Assembly: GCA_934371135.1 (NCBI GenBank)
Contig: CAKRNO010000005.1
Span: forward strand, 1-64,000
Reading direction: 5' to 3'
DNA: 64,000 bases
Origin: an uncultured Eubacteriales bacterium
Lineage (GTDB): Bacteria; Bacillota; Clostridia; Oscillospirales; CAG-272
This document shows, in pieces, positions 32,165 through 40,334 of this stretch. The notes beneath the pieces were generated by a model. That model was not told where the DNA came from and made no database searches. It saw only the letters and a list, made by a program, of their open reading frames with translations. Each line of letters starts with the position of its first letter. Position 1 is the stretch's first letter. The translations under genes and the position numbers were made by a program.

Positions 32165-34282
32165 TTAAGCCCGCCCGTGCACTGCACCGGCTTCGCTCGG
32201 TGCCCAAACGGCATACAGCACCGTTCCGGAAGGGAGCCCCTTGAGCTCTTTTGCCGGCAGGGTTCGCTCATACGTCCCCTTGTCCCCCTCGTAAGTCGTC
32301 TTCCCATACTGCACCGTATTGCCCGAAGCCTCCGTCGTCCAGCCCATAAAGGTATAGCCGTCACGGTACGGCACCCGGATTCCTCTTGTGATCGTCGGGA
32401 TATTAGAAGTACAACTGTAGAAACTCCCGTATGCATCCTCTTCATACGTCTCCTCATAGAGCCAGGTCAGTGAAGCGACATACGGATAACCGTCGTCGTC
32501 GCCAAGCGAGCAGTCGAAAATGATGTTACCTTTCGCCCAATTGGAGTCCATTGGATTTGAATAGTTGGCTCGATGCCAACCGGCAGGAAAGTCCTCTGAC
32601 GCGGAGGTATAAACGGTTGCCGCCCCATCAAAAGCCCCTGCTCCGATGGTCTCGACGCTCCCCGGTAAAAAGACGGTGAGCGCTCCGCATTCGTCGAAAG
32701 CCTTTGCCCCGATTTCCTGTACCCCATTCGGGATCACAATGATCGTGAGAGAAGCATTTTTTAAAAAAGCATCATCCCCGATCTTGCGGAGTGTGCGGGG
32801 TAGCTTCAGGGAGGTCAGTTCGTTCTCCGCAAAGGCGCCGCCACCGATGACCTCTACCCCTTCCGGTATCACCACGTCCTTGAGTGCACAGGCTTCAAAT
32901 GCTTCTTCCATGATTTCCCGGATACCCTCCGGAATCACGCTTGCCGGACACCCCATCACGAGCACGTCGTCCGCCCGGCGGATGATGCAGTTCCCCTCAC
33001 TCCTGTAAGTGGCGTTGCCCTCCCTGACGGTGAGGCTCGTGAGCCCCTTGCAATACCTCGTCATACCTAAGCCGATATTCTCTACGGTAGCCGGGATCTC
33101 CAGGTGCGTCAGGCGTGGGCAATCCCAAAAAGCAGCTCCGTATTTGGCTTTTCCGATGCCGATGCTCCTGATCCCCTCTTCGAGCGTCACAGCGGTGAGA
33201 TTGTGACAGCAAGCAAACGCCTCCGGACCTATGATCTCCACGGTGCCGGGGACCGTGATTTCGGAGAGCCCGGAGCATTCCGCAAAGGCGTAAGAACCGA
33301 TGGATCGGACCTCCGATGGGATGATGCCGGTCCCGATGCCGAGGACAAGTTCGTTATCCGATCTCCGCATGACGCAGTTGTCCTTGCTCCAAAAGACCGG
33401 ATTGTTCTCCGCTACCGTGATCGAGGTGAGCCGGTCACAGAGGCCGAACGCCTGTATGCCGATGGATTCCACATACTCCGGGATGTATATTTTCTCAAGC
33501 GAGCTGCAAGCACGAAATGTAGCTGCGTTGAGCTTGGTCAGCGCCGTCGGCAGCGTGATGTCGGAAAGGGCAGCACAGTTAAAAAAGGCGAAACTTCCGA
33601 TCGTATCGATCCCTCCCGGCAGGTGGATCCCCGTCAGCGCCACACAATTGGAAAAGGCGTAGCCTCCGATCGTTTCGCACACCGTGGAGTTACGCACACG
33701 ACGGAGGTTTGTGCATCCGCTGAAGGCTTTGTTACCGATCGTTTTCACGGTATCCGGGATGATGACGCCGGTGAGACCGGTGCAGTTTTCAAAAGCGGAG
33801 TCGGCGATCTGCGTAATCGGCTTTTGATCCTGGGCATGGGACGGGAGGCATAGTTTTCCGCGGATCTGTTCGGGATCCACCGCCGCGATCTCATATTCGG
33901 TATCATCGTTGATCAGACGGATCCGGCAAAATTCCACTGCTTCTACGGTATATGTAACCGGCTCCGACCAGTCTGAGTCGGCGGCACCGATGGTATCGTA
34001 CAGTGCCCGCACCCGTAATTCATAGGTCTTGGATTGCAGAAGACGCAGGAAGAGGTCAAACCCGCTCCCCTTCGCCTGGTATTCCTTCCCGTCGACGCTC
34101 ACAAGATAGCCGGTGGCTTTCTCATCCTCCTGCCAGGTCAGGATGTCGTTCTCGATCTGTAGCCCCGTAGGTGCCGGGGGTACTGCGGCGGGCCGCTTCC
34201 CACAGCCGGCGGCGAGCGCGCACAGCAGGATGATGAACGCCACCGTTGCGATCATCAGGCAGAATTTCTTTTTGGCATTCAT
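32165..34282 (-). CDS. BspA-like leucine-rich repeat surface lipoprotein
   Basis: A 705-residue exported lipoprotein. The lipobox LAAGC places the lipidated cysteine at about residue 26. A fibronectin type III-like domain follows (about 35-115, ending WSEPVTYTV), then about a dozen BspA/LRR_5 repeats (about 150-570) of the type L-x-x-I-x-I-P-x-x-V-x-x-I-G-x-x-A-F-x-x-C. The last 90 residues form a Listeria-Bacteroides repeat with DGYTFMGWTT. BspA repeats mediate binding to host or matrix proteins. AAAGGAGTGGCT precedes the ATG. Confidence 0.9.
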   Translation of the reverse strand: MNAKKKFCLMIATVAFIILLCALAAGCGKRPAAVPPAPTGLQIENDILTWQEDEKATGYLVSVDGKEYQAKGSGFDLFLRLLQSKTYELRVRALYDTIGAADSDWSEPVTYTVEAVEFCRIRLINDDTEYEIAAVDPEQIRGKLCLPSHAQDQKPITQIADSAFENCTGLTGVIIPDTVKTIGNKAFSGCTNLRRVRNSTVCETIGGYAFSNCVALTGIHLPGGIDTIGSFAFFNCAALSDITLPTALTKLNAATFRACSSLEKIYIPEYVESIGIQAFGLCDRLTSITVAENNPVFWSKDNCVMRRSDNELVLGIGTGIIPSEVRSIGSYAFAECSGLSEITVPGTVEIIGPEAFACCHNLTAVTLEEGIRSIGIGKAKYGAAFWDCPRLTHLEIPATVENIGLGMTRYCKGLTSLTVREGNATYRSEGNCIIRRADDVLVMGCPASVIPEGIREIMEEAFEACALKDVVIPEGVEVIGGGAFAENELTSLKLPRTLRKIGDDAFLKNASLTIIVIPNGVQEIGAKAFDECGALTVFLPGSVETIGAGAFDGAATVYTSASEDFPAGWHRANYSNPMDSNWAKGNIIFDCSLGDDDGYPYVASLTWLYEETYEEDAYGSFYSCTSNIPTITRGIRVPYRDGYTFMGWTTEASGNTVQYGKTTYEGDKGTYERTLPAKELKGLPSGTVLYAVWAPSEAGAVHGRA

Positions 34283-34321
34283 AGCCACTCCTTTCAAAAA
34301 CCGGATTGTTTTCTTTTATCA

Positions 34322-34356
34322 GGCTCTCCCGCCGCGCGATGTGCGGCGGGAGAGCC
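34322..34356 (-). terminator. hairpin after the 433-residue secreted protein gene
   Basis: Fourteen-base stem GGCTCTCCCGCCGC / GCGGCGGGAGAGCC. No T run follows on either strand, so it may stabilise or attenuate rather than fully terminate. Confidence 0.55.
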
Positions 34357-34364
34357 ACTGAGGG

Positions 34365-35666
34365 TTAGATAGTGGACTTCGGATCGACATCATTGTTATC
34401 GCATCGATAATAAGCATATTGTGCCGGCGTCATAATCACCTGCCAGCCATCCACAATGAACACGTCAGTAAGATCCACCATCCACCCATAAATGCTGAAG
34501 TTCATAGGCTTATGCGTGATCTCGCACAAACCGCTCCAGTTTTTGAAGGGCCGCATATCTTGTCCGCTGACAAACGCGAGTATCACCTCATAAATACCCG
34601 TTACGGGTCCGGCAACATATACATCGGAGCTGACATTGTCCGAAATGGCGTAACCATCAGTGTTATACAGAAAAATGGAGAAACTTTTACTGCAGTTCTT
34701 TTTGGATTCCTGCATCATTTGGAGCCACGACTCCGCTTCAGAAGCGCCATTCCATGTGGTGCCGATGGCATAGATATGATCGTTTTCAATCGCGGAGGCA
34801 AACTCTCCGTTCGATAGGAGATCATCGTCCCAATAGATATATTCGTTGGTCATGACATTATAGAATGTCGTATTATAGATGTGGCAGATTAATTTGATTT
34901 GGTGTATGTTCATAACATCGGCATTGGTGATCGTGGTGTATAGAAGTTCATCGATAAATATAGAACGAATGAACGGTATAAAATAGCTTACAATAAAACT
35001 GGTTGAAATATGCCCGTTTTCAGCGTTCGGTGACAGTGAGGCATCCAAAATAAAAGTTGCGTTATCGAATGGATTACCCGTGCTGTTCCGCATTGCTCTG
35101 TAAAAAATATTGGCAATAAAATTATAGTATATGCCTGAGTTGATATGGACGTCTACATAACTTAAGAAATCCCGGTAACCCATGTATTGATTCTCATCCA
35201 CCCCGCAGATAAACATGATTTTACAACCGTTTTCATGAAATCTACTGAAGATGTTATACAGAAAATCAGTAAGCAAATCCCCGTCATCATTGTCAATCTG
35301 GATTGTAAAAGAAGACATGATTTCGAAAATCACATAGCAGTCTTGGCTGGAAAAGATTCCATTCTCGTCATTTTCATACAATTCTTTGACTTTTGAAACA
35401 AATACAGTAGGGTCGTAGTAATACAAATCGCATCTGTCAACCGCACCTGACTGAAGCAGGCTTTGCCGATATGTCCTACTCTGCAAATTATCGCTGAAAT
35501 AGTAAACGGTGTTGAAATTGCCATCGGGAGCGACAGACTGGGCAACGCCGTCATCGGATACCAGTGCCGCCTGTTCCGTGGCGAGCCCCATCGCGGAGAT
35601 TGCAGAGGTCAGTACAAGCAGGATTGCCATCACTGCCACGAGGGAAAGTTTTACGATATTTTTCAT
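34365..35666 (-). CDS. secreted protein of unknown function, low GC
   Basis: A 433-residue protein with a clear signal peptide (KLSLVAVMAILLVLTSAISAMG). The mature part is acidic and rich in Tyr, Phe, Asn and Asp, with Cys pairs, unlike most proteins here. Its GC content is well below that of its neighbours, suggesting acquisition. I recognise no domain. AAAGGAGTTAAAAT fixes the start. The leader upstream is long and structured, with a four-codon reading frame. It precedes the BspA lipoprotein gene on the same strand. Confidence 0.75.
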   Translation of the reverse strand: MKNIVKLSLVAVMAILLVLTSAISAMGLATEQAALVSDDGVAQSVAPDGNFNTVYYFSDNLQSRTYRQSLLQSGAVDRCDLYYYDPTVFVSKVKELYENDENGIFSSQDCYVIFEIMSSFTIQIDNDDGDLLTDFLYNIFSRFHENGCKIMFICGVDENQYMGYRDFLSYVDVHINSGIYYNFIANIFYRAMRNSTGNPFDNATFILDASLSPNAENGHISTSFIVSYFIPFIRSIFIDELLYTTITNADVMNIHQIKLICHIYNTTFYNVMTNEYIYWDDDLLSNGEFASAIENDHIYAIGTTWNGASEAESWLQMMQESKKNCSKSFSIFLYNTDGYAISDNVSSDVYVAGPVTGIYEVILAFVSGQDMRPFKNWSGLCEITHKPMNFSIYGWMVDLTDVFIVDGWQVIMTPAQYAYYRCDNNDVDPKSTI

Positions 35667-36002
35667 ATTTTAACTCCTTTGATTGCTTTGTGCAATACAT
35701 ATTTTTGATGTTTGGAAAAACGGACGGTCAGGTATGCGGCCGCCTTGTCGTGCGTGCACTCCGTAAGGGCGCTGTTCGCCCCCTCGCCCTCGGAGTGGTT
35801 CCCCTTCCTATGGGTCGGTCATTCTGCACCTCCTTTGCGTGTTCTGTGGCTCCCCCCACAGTCGACCTCTGATGAGGAGATGCCCCTATGCGATTGCTAT
35901 TGTAGCACAAAGGATTTACCGTCCGGAATACCTTGCATAAAAACCGACCGTTTTCTTCATTTTTCCTGAAAATCCGCCCCTTTTCACACCGGGCAGCCCA
36001 CA
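35667..36002. other. structured leader region upstream of the secreted protein gene
   Basis: No protein-coding gene seen. On the minus strand an extended -10 (TGCTACAAT, near 35900) is followed by a hairpin CTGTGG/CCACAG, the small frame at 35808-35822, and a long stem CACTCCGAGGGCG / CGCCCTTACGGAGTG. The region 35900-36002 is AT-rich with no feature. Confidence 0.4.
35808..35822 (-). CDS. possible four-codon leader peptide (MTDP)
   Basis: ATG ACC GAC CCA TAG on the minus strand, preceded by the near-consensus AAAGGAGGTGCAGA, a stronger site than those of most genes here. It stands between two hairpins in the leader of the secreted protein gene. It may be a regulatory uORF or chance. Confidence 0.3.
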   Translation of the reverse strand: MTDP

Positions 36003-36120
36003 AAAATGACCCCCCATCCGGGAGGTCATTTTGCTTCTTATCTACTCCGTCTGCCCTTTTCCCTTGCGGGCGAAAGGTAAGCAAGGCGAAAACACGCCGG
36101 TGGCTTGTTTTCGCTGACGC
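36003..36120. repeat. direct repeat 1: terminator plus tRNA-Leu 3'-end remnant
   Basis: A TGACCCCCC / GGGAGGTCA hairpin with a T-rich tail, then CCCTTTTCCC and TGCGGGCGAAAGG (36065-36077), 13 bases identical to the 3' end of the tRNA-Leu gene at 37649-37661. The same arrangement recurs at 37440-37565. Confidence 0.75.
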
Positions 36121-36125
36121 GCCCG

Positions 36126-36320
36126 ATGAAAACGGGGAGCGGCGGAGAGTGGGCGATCGTCCACCGCTGCCGTCGGTGCGGGTGCCTGCGCTCCAATCGC
36201 ATCGCCGCGGACGATAATCCGGTGAAGCTCATGAGCATCGCCCTCCGCCCGCTGGCAAACCCGCCGTTCCCTCTCGACCGCATCGAGGAAATGACCGCCG
36301 CAGGCGGTGCACCCGCCTGA
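36126..36320 (+). pseudogene. truncated RNHCP-domain protein (C-terminal half)
   Basis: The frame reads GGEWAIVHRCRRCGCLRSN then RIAADDNPVKLMSIALRPLA, which matches the C-terminal half of RNHCP zinc proteins (the IVHRC-x2-CG-x2-R-x-NR-x-A-x-DDN block). The N-terminal half with CxxC and RNHCPxC is missing: the sequence upstream is the repeat at 36003-36120. It has no start with a ribosome site, so it is a remnant. Confidence 0.78.
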
Positions 36321-36432
36321 CCCGCCGCGATTGCCCTATATCCCAGCCGGACTTGCAACCGCGCCGCGCTTAACACACCGCGCCGCACCCGGCATCCCGT
36401 TCCCCTCCCAACCCCGCCTGTTGCAAGCCCGG

Positions 36433-36505
36433 ATGCAAGAATCCCCTGCCACCCATGTGACGCCCCGTTTGGCGTCTCACATCGGCGGCAGGGTACTTTG
36501 TTTTT
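36433..36505 (+). terminator. terminator after the RNHCP remnant
   Basis: Long stem with ATGTGACGCC / GGCGTCTCACAT at the top and CCCTGCC / GGCAGGG at the base, then TACTTTGTTTTT. Confidence 0.75.
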
Positions 36506-36541
36506 CAACCAATACTAGAATTTTTCTCTCAAAACGAGTGA

Positions 36542-36569
36542 TTGCTTTTCGGGCGGGATGTGTTATAGT
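36542..36569 (+). promoter_or_regulatory. promoter of the XRE regulator gene
   Basis: -35 TTGCTT, 16-base spacer, -10 TATAGT. Confidence 0.65.
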
Positions 36570-36614
36570 AGAAGCAGGATAGGTGCCGATCCAAAACAGT
36601 AAGGAGGCATAACC

Positions 36615-37427
36615 ATGCAGAAATTCGGAGAAAAGATCAAATCTTTGAGAAAACAGAAAAACATCTCCCAAGAGGTTTTTGCGAGCTACCTCGGGGTATC
36701 CTTTCAAGCCGTTTCCAAGTGGGAGACCGGCAGCACCCTGCCGGATGTGACCATGATTCCCGCCATCGCCTCTTTCTTCGGCGTAACGACCGATGAGCTT
36801 TTTGATTTCAACCGGTTCGAGGCGGAAAAGCAGGTAGAGGCGATCTGCCGGGAGGCGTATCAATACCGTGTGACCGACAGTGCAAAATCGGAGCGCATCC
36901 TGCGCGAGGGCTTGCAGAGATTCCCGGGGAATGACATCATCCTCAACAACCTGCTTTATACACTGGATTACCGGACGCGGGCGGAGGAGGTCATCAGGTT
37001 GTGCAAGACGCTTATCGAGTCGACGAAAGACGATTCCGTTAAGTACGATGCCTGCCGGATCCTTGCATCGTGCTACCGGGAAAACGGGCAGAACGACCTC
37101 GTCCGACCCACGCTTGAACAGATCCCCGAGATCTACTTTTCAAAGCTGGAGCTGATGGCATCCCTTTTGGACGGAGAGGATAGCTATGAGGCGGCGCAAA
37201 AGCAGAAAAACCTCTCGGCGGAGGACCTGATCGAGATGTTACTGATCACGGGTAAGTGCCTGGAAGAGAGGGGCGACAACGAAAAAGCCGCCTCCCAGTT
37301 TCAGATTGCCCTGAAGATCATCGATGCGTTTGCAGAAGACTTCGTCGAAAGCAAATGGTTCCGTTCCACCATTTACGAATACATGAGCGAGCAGAGGAAA
37401 GAAGCCGAAAGGCTGCTTGCCGAGTGA
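36615..37427 (+). CDS. XRE-family regulator with C-terminal helical (TPR-like) region
   Basis: A 270-residue protein. The N-terminal HTH (about 1-65: KIKSLRKQKNISQEVFASYL, then VSKWETGSTLPDV) is a classic Cro/CI domain. The rest is helical with tetratricopeptide-like pairs (ERILREGLQRFPGNDIILNN, then NEKAASQFQIALKI). Such HTH-TPR proteins often sense peptides or control nearby operons. Ribosome site AAGGAGGCATAACC. It lies between two direct repeats carrying tRNA-Leu end sequence and next to a truncated gene. Confidence 0.85.
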   Translation: MQKFGEKIKSLRKQKNISQEVFASYLGVSFQAVSKWETGSTLPDVTMIPAIASFFGVTTDELFDFNRFEAEKQVEAICREAYQYRVTDSAKSERILREGLQRFPGNDIILNNLLYTLDYRTRAEEVIRLCKTLIESTKDDSVKYDACRILASCYRENGQNDLVRPTLEQIPEIYFSKLELMASLLDGEDSYEAAQKQKNLSAEDLIEMLLITGKCLEERGDNEKAASQFQIALKIIDAFAEDFVESKWFRSTIYEYMSEQRKEAERLLAE

Positions 37428-37439
37428 CCCCGCCACACC

Positions 37440-37565
37440 AAAAAAATGACCTCCCGTCGGGGAGGTCACATTTCTTTTTCTCATCCACCCTGCCCACCTT
37501 TTCCGCTTGCGGGCGAAAGGTGAGCGAGCGAGCACCGCGACCCTCGTTTTCGAGCCGTCGGGAAC
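37440..37565. repeat. direct repeat 2: terminator plus tRNA-Leu 3'-end remnant
   Basis: Terminator TGACCTCCC / GGGAGGTCA (37447-37468) with TTTCTTTTT after it, then TGCGGGCGAAAGG (37508-37520), identical to the tRNA-Leu end. The hairpin differs from repeat 1 by a base pair, and the sequence after the remnant is also related. Confidence 0.75.
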
Positions 37566-37603
37566 CGTCGGAATTTCTCCGAAATTCCGGGTGAAGGTTC
37601 CCG

Positions 37604-37653
37604 CCGCACCAAAAAAGAGGCTCCCGCTTTGGGGAGCCTCTTTTTTGGTGCGG
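37604..37653 (-). terminator. tRNA-Leu terminator, palindrome extending into the tRNA end
   Basis: AAAAAAGAGGCTCCC / GGGAGCCTCTTTTTT forms the terminator. The pairing continues outward as CCGCACC / GGTGCGG, using the last bases of the tRNA gene, for a 22-base stem. Confidence 0.88.
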
Positions 37654-37732
37654 GCGAAAGGACTTGAACCTTCACAACCTTGCGATCATAAGAACCTGAA
37701 TCTTACGCGTCTGCCAATTCCGCCACGCCCGC
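37646..37732 (-). tRNA. tRNA-Leu (anticodon CAG)
   Basis: Minus strand begins GCGGGCGTGGCGGAATTGGC and ends TTTCGCCCGCACCA with encoded CCA. The anticodon arm TAAGA-TTCAGGT-TCTTA gives CAG; class II variable arm. Confidence 0.97.
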
Positions 37733-37841
37733 GTCGGATATGGGTCTCATCGGAGACTTGTTAATCATAGCACAGGACGCCCGGATTTGTCAAGGCATCG
37801 GAAAAATATTTTTTATGTTCCGAAAAAAATTTTGATTTTTT

Positions 37842-37869
37842 TTGACATTTCTGTTAAAATATATATAGG
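37842..37869 (+). promoter_or_regulatory. promoter of carD
   Basis: -35 TTGACA within a T-rich tract, then ATATATATAGG; the -10 is TATAGG with a 16-base spacer. Confidence 0.7.
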
Positions 37870-37908
37870 GGTGGAATAAAAGCCCGATTTAACGGAAGGA
37901 GAAACGCT

Positions 37909-38409
37909 ATGTTCCGAGCTGGAGAATGTGTGATTTACGGATCGAGCGGCGCGTGCCGCATTGCGGATATCCGGCGAGAGTCCTTCGCGGGGGAGCCTCG
38001 CGAATACTATGTGCTGGTCCCGCTCTCGGGCGGCTCCTCCGTATTCGTCCCGACGGACAACGAGCAGCTGGTCGCGCGGATGCGCGCCCCCATGACGCCG
38101 GAGGAGGCAAAGCGGATGCTCGCCGAGATTCCGCGGGAGGAAGTGGCATGGATTGAGGACAACCGCCAGCGCAGCGCCCGTTTTCAGGAGATCCTCTCGG
38201 CGGGCAGCGCCTCCGATCTCATGCGCCTGACCAAAGCCGTATGGCGCAGACGCGGCGAATTGCGCGCCCGCGGAAAGAAAAACCTCATGGCGGACGAAAA
38301 TGCCTTCAAGAAAGCAGAACGGATCCTGTTCGATGAGCTCTCTCTGGTTTTGGGCATCGCCCAGAACGAGATCGTCCCCTATATTGAAGCAAGTCTGGCA
38401 GAGGCGTGA
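37909..38409 (+). CDS. CarD/CdnL-family transcription regulator
   Basis: A 166-residue protein with the CarD N-terminal RNA-polymerase interaction domain (FRAGECVIYGSSGACRI, then YYVLVPLSGGSSVFVPTDN) and an all-alpha C-terminal DNA-binding domain. CarD binds the RNA polymerase beta subunit and stabilises open complexes, often at rRNA promoters. GGAAGGAGAAACGCT precedes the ATG. It is monocistronic, between tRNA-Leu and the prophage block. Confidence 0.92.
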   Translation: MFRAGECVIYGSSGACRIADIRRESFAGEPREYYVLVPLSGGSSVFVPTDNEQLVARMRAPMTPEEAKRMLAEIPREEVAWIEDNRQRSARFQEILSAGSASDLMRLTKAVWRRRGELRARGKKNLMADENAFKKAERILFDELSLVLGIAQNEIVPYIEASLAEA

Positions 38410-38421
38410 GCCAAAGCCACC

Positions 38422-38450
38422 GGCACCGCCCCCGGGCGGTGCCTTTTTCT
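38422..38450 (+). terminator. terminator of carD
   Basis: GGCACCGCC / GGCGGTGCC, short loop, then TTTTTCTTT. Confidence 0.9.
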
Positions 38451-38492
38451 TTCACGTCCCCGCCCACACGATATACAGAGCACGCGGCACTC

Positions 38493-39029
38493 TTACAGCG
38501 CGGTCTGTAAAAGAAAGGCGCGCCCGAGCAGCTCCGGCGGCTCCTCTGCCGCCGTGACGACCATCGGCGGGAACGCGGGATTGGACGCCCAGAGGATCAT
38601 GTTTCCTCCGCTCCCGTCCACCGTCACCCGGCGGAGCATGGTGACACCTCCGATGCGGACGGCGTAAATGCCCTCCCCCTCAAACGCCGTGCACCTGCGC
38701 ACAAACACGGTATCCCTCTCGAGGATCCGATCCCCCGACATGGCGTCATCCATGGCGGTCACGGAAAAATCCGCCCCCTCGTAGACGAGCGCCACACGCG
38801 CCTCGCCGAGCGTCTCCTCGGGGGCATCCTCGGTCCAGCCCAGCAGGTCGGCGGGCGGGCAATCCAGCGCCGCCGCGAGTGCCTCCACCTTATCGTACGG
38901 CGGCGTTTGTATGATCCCGCTCTCATATCGGTAGATCGTCTGCCGCGTAGTGCCGACCGCGGCGGCGAGCGCCTCCATGGTCAGGTGCGCCGCCCGGCGC
39001 TTTTGTCGCAAAATCTCTCCAAATGCCAT
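38493..39029 (-). CDS. CI-like phage repressor with inactive S24 domain
   Basis: A 178-residue repressor with an N-terminal XRE HTH (LRQKRRAAHLTMEALAAAVG, then RQTIYRYESG) and a C-terminal S24/LexA-like domain. At the catalytic serine position it has DDAM (Ala96) instead of DSM, and at the lysine position LRRV (Arg133) instead of LKRV. Autocleavage is therefore not expected; induction must use another route. It is divergent from the rightward early genes, across a promoter region with inverted repeats. Confidence 0.85.
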   Translation of the reverse strand: MAFGEILRQKRRAAHLTMEALAAAVGTTRQTIYRYESGIIQTPPYDKVEALAAALDCPPADLLGWTEDAPEETLGEARVALVYEGADFSVTAMDDAMSGDRILERDTVFVRRCTAFEGEGIYAVRIGGVTMLRRVTVDGSGGNMILWASNPAFPPMVVTAAEEPPELLGRAFLLQTAL

Positions 39030-39043
39030 GCATTGTCACCTCT

Positions 39044-39090
39044 TGCGTTACATTTTACACCAGTATAACGCATTTACGCAGACTTTTCAA
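39044..39090 (-). promoter_or_regulatory. repressor promoter with inverted-repeat operators
   Basis: -35 TTGAAA, 17-base spacer, -10 TATACT. TGCGTTA (39044-39050) and TAACGCA (39066-39072) form an inverted repeat over the -10, with related words TTTACAC and TTTACGCA beside them, as in an autoregulated operator array. Confidence 0.75.
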
Positions 39091-39122
39091 CATTTTTCTT
39101 CATTTTCCGACAATTCCGTCAC

Positions 39123-39152
39123 TTGACAGGGCTACTTTTCCCGTGCTACCAT
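39123..39152 (+). promoter_or_regulatory. rightward early promoter
   Basis: -35 TTGACA, 18-base spacer, -10 TACCAT, leading into the genes from 39321. It is 30-80 bases from the repressor operators. Confidence 0.65.
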
Positions 39153-39320
39153 AACATTACCAAGTGCAGATGACTCCCTGTTTGCTTGGCTGCCCGAGCC
39201 CTCGCCCCGCCCCCGGCGATCGGTCCTATCGGGCGGGCGCGCTGCCAAACGGCATTTCTCCGGCGCGCCGCCGCGCCGTCCCATGACGGCGATCCAAACG
39301 CGACAAGAAAGGAACAGACC

Positions 39321-39623
39321 ATGCTACACACAGTGAAAACCGACAGGGGCGAACCGATTTCATGGAGAGACCCCACCGATATCCGTACCGAGCTCCGAAC
39401 GCTCTCCGCATCCCTTTCCACGGCACGCGAGCGGTATGCTGCGCTGGAGGTCGCGCGGGACCTCCTCCGGTCGTACCGGCGCGACGAGGCGACCGCCGAG
39501 GCATTCGACGCACTCCTTGAGAGCGCGCGGGCGACGCTCGGCGAGCTCGGGGAGGGTGCGGAGCGCCTCGCAGAACTGCAAAAGGAGATGAGGGACACCC
39601 TATGTCTTATGCAAAGGATATAA
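39321..39623 (+). CDS. prophage early protein, unknown
   Basis: A 100-residue, mostly helical, highly charged protein (a probable coiled coil over about 25-95). AAAGGAACAGACC precedes the ATG. It is the first gene of the rightward set and overlaps the next by 22 bases. No family recognised. Confidence 0.65.
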   Translation: MLHTVKTDRGEPISWRDPTDIRTELRTLSASLSTARERYAALEVARDLLRSYRRDEATAEAFDALLESARATLGELGEGAERLAELQKEMRDTLCLMQRI

Positions 39624-39907
39624 AGGGCTTCTCCATGTATCCCACCTACCGCGCATCCCTCGCCCTGCTCTCGGATGACGAGCGCGGCAAACTGCTGATG
39701 TCCCTTTTTGACTACGATGACGGGCAGGATACCTCCGGGAGCCTGCCGCCCGCGGCACAGATGGCGTTCGCGTTTATCACGGCGCGCATGGAGCAGGACA
39801 AATCGCTCTATCGCAGCCGCTGTGAAATCAACCGCGAGAACGCCGCGAAGCGCTGGCCGGTACGCCGGGAGCGCGAGCGTGCGCCGCAGGGCGAGGAGGC
39901 TGGCTAG
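39602..39907 (+). CDS. DUF6291-like phage protein
   Basis: A 101-residue protein resembling DUF6291 proteins of Firmicutes phages: KGFSMYPTYRASLALLSDDE, then KLLMSLFDYDD, then AQMAFAFITARMEQDKSLYR, with the ENAAKRW tail. Members sit beside phage replication and regulatory genes. Function is unknown. Confidence 0.75.
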   Translation: MSYAKDIKGFSMYPTYRASLALLSDDERGKLLMSLFDYDDGQDTSGSLPPAAQMAFAFITARMEQDKSLYRSRCEINRENAAKRWPVRRERERAPQGEEAG

Positions 39908-39912
39908 GCACA

Positions 39913-40233
39913 CTGGACCGCAGCATTGAGCACCTCGTCATCGCCTACTGCGAGGACTACGAACGCCGGGAGCGCGCCATCGGCGCGCCGGAGACGAACG
40001 ACGAGACGAGGGACCTCTACCGCCACCTCAACCGCACGATCGACGAGGCGCTGAACACCTCGCTCTCTGCCCTGGAGCCGGACGCACGCGTCGCCATGCG
40101 GCAGGACATCGCCTGCCGCCGGGGCGCGACCTACAGCCCGCTCTACACCCTCTCCCCCGCCACCTACAAGCGCTACAAAAAGCGGGCGAAGCTCCGCATC
40201 GCGCGCGGGCTCGGGCTCCTGCCCGAGGCGTAA
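39913..40233 (+). CDS. ArpU/late-regulator-like phage protein, start uncertain
   Basis: The frame encodes a coherent protein of about 106 residues (HLVIAYCEDYERRERAIG, then SPATYKRYKKRAKLRIARGL) of the type found as small late-gene regulators in Firmicutes phages. No ATG, GTG or TTG exists between the preceding stop (39823) and this region. CTG at 39913 follows GGCGAGGAGG at long spacing and is a possible start; re-initiation from the previous gene or a frameshift are alternatives. Confidence 0.55.
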   Translation: MDRSIEHLVIAYCEDYERRERAIGAPETNDETRDLYRHLNRTIDEALNTSLSALEPDARVAMRQDIACRRGATYSPLYTLSPATYKRYKKRAKLRIARGLGLLPEA

Positions 40234-40334
40234 CGGAGGGGTGACACCGCCCGGCAAAGCGCCCGGGACCGGGCACCCCGCGGTGCGCGGGGTGCCCACC
40301 GCCAGCCGGGGCAGAAAGCCGACAAAACCGAAAA

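Noticed and set aside
35712..35969. Small plus-strand frames upstream of the secreted protein gene
   Set aside because: No ribosome site or family match; the region is better explained as the minus-strand structured leader.
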